Positions 55,125 to 62,761 of a stretch of DNA of 64,000 nucleotides are shown here, piece by piece. A model generated the notes under the pieces. The model saw nothing but the letters and a program-made list of their open reading frames with translations. It ran no database searches and was not told where the DNA came from. Origin of the DNA: Rhodococcus sp. B7740 (GTDB taxonomy: Bacteria; Actinomycetota; Actinomycetes; Mycobacteriales; Mycobacteriaceae); the NCBI RefSeq assembly GCF_000954115.1, contig NZ_CP010797.1, positions 3,348,001 through 3,412,000 of the forward strand. The letters run 5' to 3'. Both the position numbers and the translations under genes were made by a program. The first letter of the stretch is position 1. Every line of letters starts with the position of its first letter.

Positions 55125-56392
55125 TGCAGGATCCGGTCCTGATCACCGGCGCTCGGATCACCCCGATCGCCTTCGTCGATCCTCCGTTGCTCAACACCGT
55201 CGGCGTGCACCAGCCCTACGCACTGCGCGCGATCATTCAGCTCGACACCGATGCCGGTGTCGTCGGCCTCGGTGAGACCTACGCCGACACTGCGCATCTC
55301 GCCCGACTCGACGCGGCCGCGCAGGCCATCACCGGCCTGGATGTGTTCGCACTCAACGCCGTTCGAGACGCTGTCGACACCGTACTGGGGACGCTGTCGA
55401 TCACCGGCGGAGACGGCGTTGCAGGAATGATCACCACTGCCAGCACCACCGACCGAGTGTTCTCACCGTTCGAGATCGCCTGCCTGGACGTGCAGGGGAA
55501 AGTGCTCGGTCGGCCGGTGTCGGATCTGCTCGGCGGGAAGGTTCGCGATTCGGTTCCGTTCAGTGCGTATCTGTTCTACAAGTGGGCAGCGCATCCCGGT
55601 GGACAGCCGGACGAGTGGGGCGAGGCAGTCGACCCGGCCGGTCTGGTACGGCAGGCCCGAAAGATGATCGACGAGTACGGCTTCGAGGCCATCAAGGTCA
55701 AGGGTGGTGTCTTTCCGCCCGACGAAGAGATCGCCGGAATCAAGGCACTACGGGAAGCGTTCCCCGAGCTGCCGCTTCGGCTCGACCCCAACGCGGCGTG
55801 GACGGTCGACACGTCCATCCGCGTCGCGGCCGAACTCGACGGCATCGTCCAATATCTGGAAGACCCGACTCCGGGGCTGGAGGGTATGGCAGAAGTCGCG
55901 CGGGAGGCGAAGATGCCTTTGGCGACCAACATGTGCGTCGTCGCATTCGATCACCTGAAGCCGGCCGTACGGAAGGACTCGGTTCAGGTGGTGCTGTCCG
56001 ACCACCACTACTGGGGAGGTCTGCAGCGTTCGAGGCTGCTCGCCGGAATCTGCGAGACCTTCGAGATGGGCTTGTCGATGCACTCCAACAGCCACCTCGG
56101 CATCAGCCTGGCCGCGATGGTGCACCTCGCTGCGGCAACGCCCAACCTCACCTACGCCTGCGACACTCACTGGCCGTGGAAGGACGAGGATGTCATCGTT
56201 CCGGGTGTCCTGAACTTCGTCGACGGGGCAGTGGCCGTTCCTACGGCCCCGGGTCTGGGCGTCGAGATCGACGAGGATGCTCTGGCGGCGCTGCATCAGC
56301 AGTACCTCGATTGCGGGATCCGGGATCGCGACGACACCGGATACATGCAGAGCATCTATCCGAGCTTCCAGAACACCTGCCCGCGCTGGTAA
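55124..56392 (+). CDS. glucarate dehydratase-related enolase superfamily enzyme
   Basis: The 422-aa protein has the same superfamily plan as gudD: catalytic IKVKGG, metal ligands in LDPNAAW and LEDPTPG, TNMCVVAFDHL and the His-bearing MHSNSHLGISLAAM. It differs from the 448-aa gudD product at many positions and ends with a short unusual tail (SIYPSFQNTCPRW). It is either a second glucarate/idarate dehydratase or a glucarate-dehydratase-related protein with another aldarate substrate. Confidence 0.88.
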   Translation: MQDPVLITGARITPIAFVDPPLLNTVGVHQPYALRAIIQLDTDAGVVGLGETYADTAHLARLDAAAQAITGLDVFALNAVRDAVDTVLGTLSITGGDGVAGMITTASTTDRVFSPFEIACLDVQGKVLGRPVSDLLGGKVRDSVPFSAYLFYKWAAHPGGQPDEWGEAVDPAGLVRQARKMIDEYGFEAIKVKGGVFPPDEEIAGIKALREAFPELPLRLDPNAAWTVDTSIRVAAELDGIVQYLEDPTPGLEGMAEVAREAKMPLATNMCVVAFDHLKPAVRKDSVQVVLSDHHYWGGLQRSRLLAGICETFEMGLSMHSNSHLGISLAAMVHLAAATPNLTYACDTHWPWKDEDVIVPGVLNFVDGAVAVPTAPGLGVEIDEDALAALHQQYLDCGIRDRDDTGYMQSIYPSFQNTCPRW

Positions 56393-56445
56393 CGCGAGTC
56401 CCTGCACCCGCACAGCGCTAAACTCGCCCGAGGTCGTGGGGATCT

Positions 56446-57411
56446 GTGCGAGAGGTTAGTCCTGTGAACAGTGGCTGGCAGTATTCCCCTGCCTCGGTGG
56501 CTCGTACGTCCGGAGTCAACTGTCTGGTCAGCGGCCTTGTCGGTGTCACCTCGATCGCGACAGAAGGTCCTCGGGCCGCTCCGATCCTGCTCGCACTTGC
56601 GGTGTCGTGGTGCGGACTGGGCGTGTACATGATCGCCGCGGCACCGGTGCTCTCCCGTCGCCTGTATCTGATGATGCACCTGTCGGGACTGACCAGTATC
56701 GCGCTGTTCTGCACCGCAGCGGGCGGGCACACCGTCGCACTGTCCGGAATCTTTCTGCAACTGCTGCTGGTGACGCCCGCCTTCATCGTGCTTCCTCATC
56801 GCGTCGCACGTCGGACGACCGTGCTCAATGCGCTCTACATCGCATATCTGGGCATCGTGGTGGGAGAGATCGATCCTGCGCTGGTGATCAACGCCGAGCT
56901 CGTGTTGATCGCGATCGCCATTTCTGCGGCGTGGGTACAGAGCGTGGCGTCGAACTCCGAGATCGACCACCTCACCGGGCTCTCGAATCAGCGACGGCTC
57001 AGCCGTGAACTGGATGCGCGGCCCGGCACCAGAGGCAGTTCGAGAATCGATGCGATCGCTGTCGTGGACATCGATCGGTTCAAGGTGATCAACGACGACT
57101 TCGGGTACGCGGCAGGCGATCACGCACTCGAGCTCGTCTCGTCCGCTCTCCGCACGTGCCTGCCTCGGCAGTACCTGCTCAGCCGCTCCGGCGGCGACGA
57201 GTTCACGGTGCTGTGTACGTCGGGCTCGATCGCGGAGTTGAGCGCCGCCGTCGACTGCGTCCGGGCCGAGCTGCCGTCGGATCTGACGATCTCGGTGGGA
57301 GTGGCGGGTAGGCAGGGCACCGAGTCCGCCCGCACCACTCTCGGCCGAGCCGATCGGGCGCTGTACGAATCGAAGAACCTCGGCCGAAATCGCACGACCG
57401 TCCACGACTAG
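56446..57411 (+). CDS. membrane-bound GGDEF diguanylate cyclase
   Basis: The protein has 321 aa from a GTG at 56446; a second GTG at 56464 (VNSGWQ) has a better ribosome site and may be the true start. Five or six hydrophobic segments fill the first 165 residues. The GGDEF domain follows (about 170-315) with DHLTGLSNQRRL, VDIDRFKVINDDFGY and the intact signature SGGDEF. It should make cyclic di-GMP from GTP in response to a membrane-sensed cue. It ends one base from the convergent TetR gene and has no obvious link to the aldarate operon 53 nt upstream. Confidence 0.9.
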   Translation: MREVSPVNSGWQYSPASVARTSGVNCLVSGLVGVTSIATEGPRAAPILLALAVSWCGLGVYMIAAAPVLSRRLYLMMHLSGLTSIALFCTAAGGHTVALSGIFLQLLLVTPAFIVLPHRVARRTTVLNALYIAYLGIVVGEIDPALVINAELVLIAIAISAAWVQSVASNSEIDHLTGLSNQRRLSRELDARPGTRGSSRIDAIAVVDIDRFKVINDDFGYAAGDHALELVSSALRTCLPRQYLLSRSGGDEFTVLCTSGSIAELSAAVDCVRAELPSDLTISVGVAGRQGTESARTTLGRADRALYESKNLGRNRTTVHD

Positions 57412-57412
57412 G

Positions 57413-57961
57413 TCAGCTCGAAGCACCGACCTTGCGGAACAGCAGATCGATCATCGTCCGTTTCGATGCCTCGTCCTGCGGGTGTGTCAACATGGCCTCG
57501 ATGACGAAGACGATCATGCGGGTCGCCGGCTCGATGTCGGTGTCGGCGACCCCGTCGTTGCGCAGTTCGACGGCGATCCACTGCTCCCACAGCGCATGAA
57601 AGTCGTTGTGCCACTTGTCAATATAGGCCGAGACCGAAGTGCGCGAGTGGACCGTGTCGACCAGTCGGTGATATCTCTCCAGCTCGTCCACGACCCAGAG
57701 AACCTGCTCGGTCACCGACTTGTCGGCGAGGGCAACGAACCGGCTCAGTGCGTCGGCATGGATCTCGTCCAGCACGCCGACCAGTAGCTCGTCCTTGTCA
57801 CCGAAGTACCAATAGATCGTATTGGTCGTCACTCCGGCAGCGGTGGCGATCCGCCCCATCGGGGTGTGCTCGTAACCGTCGTCGACGAACAGCGACCGAG
57901 CTGCGTTCACGATCTCGGAACGCTTCTCGGCGCGATCGACGGGTCGACGGTTGCGCGGCAT
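57413..57961 (-). CDS. TetR-family transcriptional repressor
   Basis: The 182-aa protein has an N-terminal HTH at about 14-60, with GRIATAAGVTTNTIYWYFGDKDEL as the recognition region. The C-terminal ligand domain is unassigned. It is divergent from the hydrolase at 58045, and a strong inverted repeat lies between the two starts. It should repress itself and the hydrolase. Confidence 0.9.
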   Translation of the reverse strand: MPRNRRPVDRAEKRSEIVNAARSLFVDDGYEHTPMGRIATAAGVTTNTIYWYFGDKDELLVGVLDEIHADALSRFVALADKSVTEQVLWVVDELERYHRLVDTVHSRTSVSAYIDKWHNDFHALWEQWIAVELRNDGVADTDIEPATRMIVFVIEAMLTHPQDEASKRTMIDLLFRKVGASS

Positions 57962-57973
57962 TCCACGATCCTA

Positions 57974-58022
57974 TCTTGATCGACATTCAAGAGGCTGCTA
58001 GCTTCTTGAATGCCGATCAAGA
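57974..58022. promoter_or_regulatory. TetR operator (19-bp inverted arms)
   Basis: The left arm TCTTGATCGACATTCAAGA (57974-57992) and right arm TCTTGAATGCCGATCAAGA (58004-58022) are inverted copies matching at 18 of 19 positions, with an 11-nt spacer. Each arm also contains TTGA...TCAA symmetry, so it may hold two repressor dimers. Confidence 0.75.
57976..58004 (+). promoter_or_regulatory. promoter of the alpha/beta hydrolase gene
   Basis: TTGATC (57976-57981), 17 nt, TAGCTT (57999-58004). Both boxes sit in or between the operator arms, so a bound repressor would block polymerase. Confidence 0.55.
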
Positions 58023-58044
58023 ATCCGAAAAAGGGACGACCGAC

Positions 58045-58971
58045 ATGAGTGCCGACAACCAGACCGGATACACCCGAACCGACGAATGGTTCGACTCGGA
58101 AGGGGTCCGTTGCGCCGTCGCGGTGTACCGACCCGCCGAATCCAGCGGGGATACCCCTGCCGTCGTCATGGCCCACGGCTTCGGCACCCCACGCGTCATT
58201 CGCCTCTTCGCTTACGCAGAGGTCTTCGCCCGCGCCGGTTACACCGTTCTCGTCTTCGACTACCGGCACTTCGGTGACAGCGACGGGGAGCCGCGACAGC
58301 TGCTCGACATCGGCAAGCAACTCGTCGACTGGCGCAACGCCGTCGCCTACGCACGAACACTCGAGGGCGTCGACTCGGATCGCATCGTCGGTTGGGGTAC
58401 TTCCTTCGCAGGCGGACACGTGCTCACTCGGGCCGGCGCAGGCGAGAACTTCGCGGCGGTCATCGCCCAGATCCCACACGTGGACGGAATCGCGGCCGTG
58501 CGCGCGACCGGGCCTCGGCGCACTCTCCAGCTGGCCCCGTCAGCGGTGATCGACCGGATCCGCGCACTGCGCGGACGATCACCCCGATACGTGGACTCGG
58601 TCGGCAATCCCGGTGACCTGGCTGTCATGACCTCACCCGACGCCGTTCCCGGACGCGACCGACTCCTCCTCGAATCAGGCCTGAGCGAGGGCGACTACCC
58701 GGAAAACGTTGCCGCACGGATACTCCTGCGCATCGGGCTGTACTCACCCGGCCGCACCGCGTCGTCCATCCGATGCCCGGTGCTGTTGCAGATCATGTCC
58801 GACGACGTGGTCACACCGGCGTACGTCACCGTGAAGGTCGCAGCGAGAATTCCCGACGCCACCGTGCACATCCACAAGGGCGGACACTTCGATCCCTATG
58901 TGCAACCGTTGTTCCCCACCATCGTCGACGAGCAGCTCGCGTTCCTGAAAAGAGTTGTGCCGGTGCAGTAG
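58045..58971 (+). CDS. alpha/beta hydrolase
   Basis: The 308-aa protein starts at ATG 58045 after AAGGGA. The strand-helix start VMAHGFG (oxyanion region) and DYRHFGDS are clear. The nucleophile elbow is GWGTSFAGGH with Ser120; the last Gly of the usual GxSxG is Ala. The acid is probably near MSDDVVTP and the His is in HKGGHFDPY. It resembles esterases of the dienelactone hydrolase/X-Pro peptidase-like group. The substrate is unknown, but divergent TetR control suggests a catabolic or detoxifying esterase induced by its substrate. Confidence 0.85.
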   Translation: MSADNQTGYTRTDEWFDSEGVRCAVAVYRPAESSGDTPAVVMAHGFGTPRVIRLFAYAEVFARAGYTVLVFDYRHFGDSDGEPRQLLDIGKQLVDWRNAVAYARTLEGVDSDRIVGWGTSFAGGHVLTRAGAGENFAAVIAQIPHVDGIAAVRATGPRRTLQLAPSAVIDRIRALRGRSPRYVDSVGNPGDLAVMTSPDAVPGRDRLLLESGLSEGDYPENVAARILLRIGLYSPGRTASSIRCPVLLQIMSDDVVTPAYVTVKVAARIPDATVHIHKGGHFDPYVQPLFPTIVDEQLAFLKRVVPVQ

Positions 58972-58973
58972 AG

Positions 58974-59639
58974 CTACCGCTCGGCAGGGTCGGTGTTCGT
59001 CAACGGGGCGACGATATTGGCGAGCATGGTCGCGATGGTGGCGACGACGATGCGTCGTTCCGCGGCGTAACCGCTCTGGTACCAGGTCATTGCGGTGTGG
59101 CTGATGCCGCCGATCGCGGCGGTGGCGAGCAGGTCGATATCCACATCGGGCCCCGACTCCACGTCGCCCGCGAACGTGCGGAGGTAACCGAGCAACAGCG
59201 TCCCGAATTGCTGCATCACCGTCAGATACGTCTGCTCGACGCGCGGACTGACCCCGAGCACCTCCATCCACACCACCCGAGCCAGGTGTGGGTCCTCGAC
59301 GACCCGAAAGAAGGGATCGAGCAACTGTTCGGCGGCGGCTCTGAGGTCGCCGTCGGAATCGATATCCGCCATCGTGTCGGACACCGAGTCGGTCAGGTGT
59401 GCAATGCATTCCGCGTACACGGCAAGCAGGAGATCCTCGGTCCTGTCGAAGTACTGATAGAAGTGCCGGTCGGCGATCTTGGCCTCGCGGCACAGTCCGC
59501 GCACGGTGGCCGCTCGGTATCCGACGCTGCCGAACACCCGCAGTCCGGCATCCAGCAGTTGCCGCCGCCTTCGGTCGTCGCGGTCGGCGGCACTCTCACC
59601 GCCGTAGGCCCGACCGGCCGCTTCGGACACCGAGCTCAT
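58974..59639 (-). CDS. TetR-family regulator of the BVMO/SDR operon
   Basis: The protein has 221 aa from ATG 59639 (ATGA overlap with the SDR). The HTH lies at about 25-70 (VRGLCREAKIADRHFYQYF), and a C-terminal TetR domain follows. It is the last gene of a three-gene operon whose promoter carries a 28-bp palindrome, so it likely autoregulates the operon. It ends 2 nt from the convergent hydrolase gene. Confidence 0.88.
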   Translation of the reverse strand: MSSVSEAAGRAYGGESAADRDDRRRRQLLDAGLRVFGSVGYRAATVRGLCREAKIADRHFYQYFDRTEDLLLAVYAECIAHLTDSVSDTMADIDSDGDLRAAAEQLLDPFFRVVEDPHLARVVWMEVLGVSPRVEQTYLTVMQQFGTLLLGYLRTFAGDVESGPDVDIDLLATAAIGGISHTAMTWYQSGYAAERRIVVATIATMLANIVAPLTNTDPAER

Positions 59640-60481
59640 GACCGTCGGGCATCCAGTTCGGCAGTCAGACGGATCAATTCGGCGTCCCGCTCCATCGTGG
59701 CGTCCATGATCGGGTTCACGATGCCGCGCAGTATCGAGATCGGAATCCAGCGGCCGGGTACGGAAATGCGCGCAGCTCTTCGTCCGATCCCTCGAACGGC
59801 GACCCGGGCGAGCTTGTCCGGGGTGATCGGGCGGAGCAGCGGCGTGGGGAAGGCGCGGTCGATCATGGCTGTCGCGACGTCGTCGCCGCCGAATGCGACC
59901 TCGGCGATCGGCGTCGCGACCCATCCCGGATACAGCACTCCCGCTGTCGCTTTCGTGCCCGCAAGTTCCGCGCGCAGAGCACGCCCGAGCTGTTCGACCG
60001 CTGCCTTCGATGCCGCGTACGGTGCATTCGCCAGGCCGTTGAGGTACGCGTACGTGGACGAGGTGATCAATACGTAGCCGCCTGACTCGACGATGTGTGG
60101 GAGGGCGGCACGCACCGTGTTCCACACGCCGATCAGGTTGACGCCGATGACGCGCTCGAAAACTCCGTCTTCGACGGACCGTATGGTCGATGCCTGTGCA
60201 CCGCTGGAGATTCCGGCGTTGGCCATCACGATGTCGAGCGTGCCGAAGGTCTCGATCGCGGTGGCGACGGCCGCGTCGAGCTGCTCCCGCACGGTGACGT
60301 CGGCGTAGGCGATCGCCACGCGCTGGTTGCCCAGTTTCGCCGCCACAGACTCGAGGTCGGTCGATTTCATGTCTACGAGGACGATCGACGCACCGCGTCG
60401 ATGCAGCGCCGACGCAACGGCGGAACCGATGCCGCCTGCTGCTCCCGTGATCAGCGCTACCTGGCCCGAGTGATCCTTCAT
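59636..60481 (-). CDS. short-chain dehydrogenase/reductase
   Basis: The protein has 281 aa from ATG 60481. It has the cofactor motif TGAAGGIGSAV, the acidic VDMKS after the second strand (favouring NAD), NAG in MANAGIS, catalytic Ser in LITSSTYAY and YAASK. The longer C-terminus (from about 225) is typical of the membrane-associated SDRs found next to Baeyer-Villiger enzymes. It probably oxidises an alcohol to the ketone used by the monooxygenase encoded upstream. Both ends overlap the neighbours by ATGA. Confidence 0.88.
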   Translation of the reverse strand: MKDHSGQVALITGAAGGIGSAVASALHRRGASIVLVDMKSTDLESVAAKLGNQRVAIAYADVTVREQLDAAVATAIETFGTLDIVMANAGISSGAQASTIRSVEDGVFERVIGVNLIGVWNTVRAALPHIVESGGYVLITSSTYAYLNGLANAPYAASKAAVEQLGRALRAELAGTKATAGVLYPGWVATPIAEVAFGGDDVATAMIDRAFPTPLLRPITPDKLARVAVRGIGRRAARISVPGRWIPISILRGIVNPIMDATMERDAELIRLTAELDARRS

Positions 60482-61968
60482 GCCGACACCTCGTCTTTCG
60501 CGGTCGCCTCGGTGGGCGAGAAGTGAATGTGGTGTTCCTGCGGACGAAATCGCTTGGCCCACCGGCGGAAGGTGAAGCTGAAGCCGGGGAACATCGCCAC
60601 GACGTGCCCGGATTTGGATTGATACCAGCTGTGGCAGCCACCGTCCTTCCAGACGGTGCCCTCCATCTCACGGTGAATCTTGTCGGTGTAGGCCTGTTCT
60701 GCATCTGCAGCGACCTCGATCGCCAGCGCCCCACTGTGCCTGACGGCGTCGATCGCCCGCACGATGTACTCCATCTGCGCCTCGATGAGGAAGATGGCGG
60801 AGGTGTGACCGATACCGGTGTTCGGTCCGGTGACGACGAAGAGATTGGGAAAGCCGGGAATCGTGGTGCCGAGGTAGGCGCGCGGGTACGGATCCCAGAC
60901 CTCGGACAGGGCCCGGCCGTCGCGTCCGATCACCGGGTACGAGATGACGCCGTCGGTGGCGTCGTATCCGGTGGACCACACCAGCAGATCGACATCGACG
61001 TGTTCGCCGGTGGTGGTGACGATTCCGGTTTCGGTGATCTCGGCGATACCGTCGTTCCTGTCGTGCAGAGTGACGTTCGATTTCCCGAGTGCCGGATAGA
61101 GCGTGTTGGACAGCAGCACTCGCTTGCAACCGATGGTGAAGTCCGGGGTGACCTTGGCCCGAAGTTCGGTGTCCGGAACCTGAGACTCGATGTGTTTCAG
61201 AGCAGTTCGCTGGGCTACGGCTTTGAGCATTCGCCGCGAGTACTTGAAGCCGATGATGCGGGTCTCGAGGGTCCAGTAGATGCCGGCGCGAACCGCCCTT
61301 CGAATCGGTTCGATGCGCAACAGCTTTCGCTGGATCGCCGTGAATTCACGATCGTGGCGCGGCATCACCCAGTGCGGGGTGCGCTGAAAGACGTGCAGCT
61401 GCTCCACGTCGGGTTGGATCGCGGGGATCACCTGTGCGGCGCTGGCACCGCTGCCTACGATCGCCACTCTCTTGCCGGCGTGGTCGTACTCGGTGTGCCA
61501 GTCGTTGGTGTGGAACTGGGTGCCCTGGAACTTCTCTCGCCCGGGGAACGGCGGTACGACGGGTGTACTGAGTGGTCCCGACGCGTTGACGACGAACTTC
61601 GCCGCGTAGTCACCCCGCGAGGTGGTGATGGTCCAGTGGTCTCCCGCCCATTCGATCTTCCGGACGTCGGTGTCGACATGCGTACGAGCCGGCAGACCGT
61701 TCGATTCGAGCACGTGGTCGGTGTATCGCTCCAGTTCCTCGCGTTCGGCGAACATGCGCGACCACTCGAACGGCTCGGAGGCGATCGAGTACAGCGGACT
61801 CTGCACGTCGACGGCTGCGCCCGGGTAGCGGTTCTGCTTCCACGTGCCGCCGAGGAAAGGACGCCTCTCGAGAATGACGAAGTCGTCGATCCCGCGATCG
61901 AGCAAGGCCTTGGCGGCGCACTGGCCACCGAAGCCGCTGCCGATGATGACCACACTGTGCATCTGCAT
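60478..61968 (-). CDS. flavin-containing Baeyer-Villiger-type monooxygenase
   Basis: The protein has 496 aa from ATG 61968 (MQMHSVVIIGSGFGG). The FAD motif is GSGFGGQ, the NADPH motif is GSGASAAQ, and between them lies the BVMO fingerprint FQGTQFHTNDWH, which fits FxGxxxHxxxW but has His in place of the final Pro or Asp. It should insert one oxygen next to a ketone to give an ester or lactone. It is the first gene of the BVMO-SDR-TetR operon. The divergent hydrolase about 1.5 kb away could open such esters, but its control appears separate. Confidence 0.9.
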   Translation of the reverse strand: MQMHSVVIIGSGFGGQCAAKALLDRGIDDFVILERRPFLGGTWKQNRYPGAAVDVQSPLYSIASEPFEWSRMFAEREELERYTDHVLESNGLPARTHVDTDVRKIEWAGDHWTITTSRGDYAAKFVVNASGPLSTPVVPPFPGREKFQGTQFHTNDWHTEYDHAGKRVAIVGSGASAAQVIPAIQPDVEQLHVFQRTPHWVMPRHDREFTAIQRKLLRIEPIRRAVRAGIYWTLETRIIGFKYSRRMLKAVAQRTALKHIESQVPDTELRAKVTPDFTIGCKRVLLSNTLYPALGKSNVTLHDRNDGIAEITETGIVTTTGEHVDVDLLVWSTGYDATDGVISYPVIGRDGRALSEVWDPYPRAYLGTTIPGFPNLFVVTGPNTGIGHTSAIFLIEAQMEYIVRAIDAVRHSGALAIEVAADAEQAYTDKIHREMEGTVWKDGGCHSWYQSKSGHVVAMFPGFSFTFRRWAKRFRPQEHHIHFSPTEATAKDEVSA

Positions 61969-62007
61969 ATCGACTGACCCCTCCCACGGGCGCGGCATCC
62001 GATGACG

Positions 62008-62035
62008 CGCGTCATCACTTTAAAGTGATGACGCG
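62008..62035. promoter_or_regulatory. 28-bp perfect palindrome upstream of the BVMO operon
   Basis: CGCGTCATCACTTT is followed immediately by its exact reverse complement. It lies 40 nt upstream of the monooxygenase start. The size and symmetry fit a TetR operator for the regulator encoded at the end of the operon. Confidence 0.75.
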
Positions 62036-62071
62036 TGATTCCGCAATGGAATCGAGTCGACCCGCGACAGG

Positions 62072-62620
62072 TCACCGACGGGCCGCGTACCGCACCAGGG
62101 ACGCCCCCGACGGAAATGCTCTGCACTCCAGGAGGCGCAACCACTGCGACGGAGTTCCGTCGAACAATCGTTCGCCGTGCCCGCGCACGTAAGGGAACTG
62201 GAACAACCGGTATTCGTCCACGAGGTCCAACGCGATCAACTCCCGACACAGGGTGATACTCCCCGTGCAGACGATGTCCGATCCGCTCGAATTCTTGATC
62301 CTCGTGACCTCGTCGATCAGTCGGCCGGACAGCACGGTCGAGTTCACCCACCCGGGGTCCGTCAGCGTCGAGGACACGACGTACTTCGCGACGCGGTTCA
62401 GGTGATCGGTCACACCGGTTGTGTCATCGGTTTTCGGACCCCAGTAGTCGCGCATACTCTCGAAGGTCGAGCGCCCCACCAAGAATCCATCCGACTCGTC
62501 TCTCTGCGCGGCCAGCGCCGCGTCGAGCTCGGGGTCCCCGCCTGCCCGGGCGAACCAGTCGTCGGTCGCCTCGATGACTCCGTCGACAGTGATGTTCTGT
62601 GTGATCACCAGTGAGCGCAT
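62072..62620 (-). CDS. RibD C-terminal/dihydrofolate reductase-like protein
   Basis: The protein has 182 aa if started at ATG 62620 (MRSLVITQNITVDGVIEATDDW), the usual N-terminus of this family; nine more codons are open upstream. The core has GRSTFESMRDYW and IVCTGSITLCRELIALDLVDEYRLFQFP, typical of the YyaP/YwjB-like reductase group. An NADPH-dependent reductase activity is likely, but the substrate is unknown and classical folate activity is doubtful. It is divergent from RNase J. Confidence 0.85.
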   Translation of the reverse strand: MRSLVITQNITVDGVIEATDDWFARAGGDPELDAALAAQRDESDGFLVGRSTFESMRDYWGPKTDDTTGVTDHLNRVAKYVVSSTLTDPGWVNSTVLSGRLIDEVTRIKNSSGSDIVCTGSITLCRELIALDLVDEYRLFQFPYVRGHGERLFDGTPSQWLRLLECRAFPSGASLVRYAARR

Positions 62621-62748
62621 GCTCGACGTGTACCACCTCAACCGCACGTCCGAATCACGATCGCCCGAAAATGGTCGAAGACTGCGCCTCCGCGCGTGCG
62701 CAACCGTTGGTGTGCGGACCGGGGTCGACGCAGGTCGAGACCCACCCG

Positions 62749-62754
62749 TAGCGT
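62749..62754 (+). promoter_or_regulatory. -10 element of the RNase J gene
   Basis: TAGCGT lies 7 nt before the ATG at 62762, and no ribosome site separates them. This spacing implies that transcription starts at or next to the start codon, giving a leaderless mRNA. No clear -35 is seen. Confidence 0.5.
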
Positions 62755-62761
62755 TGGACGC

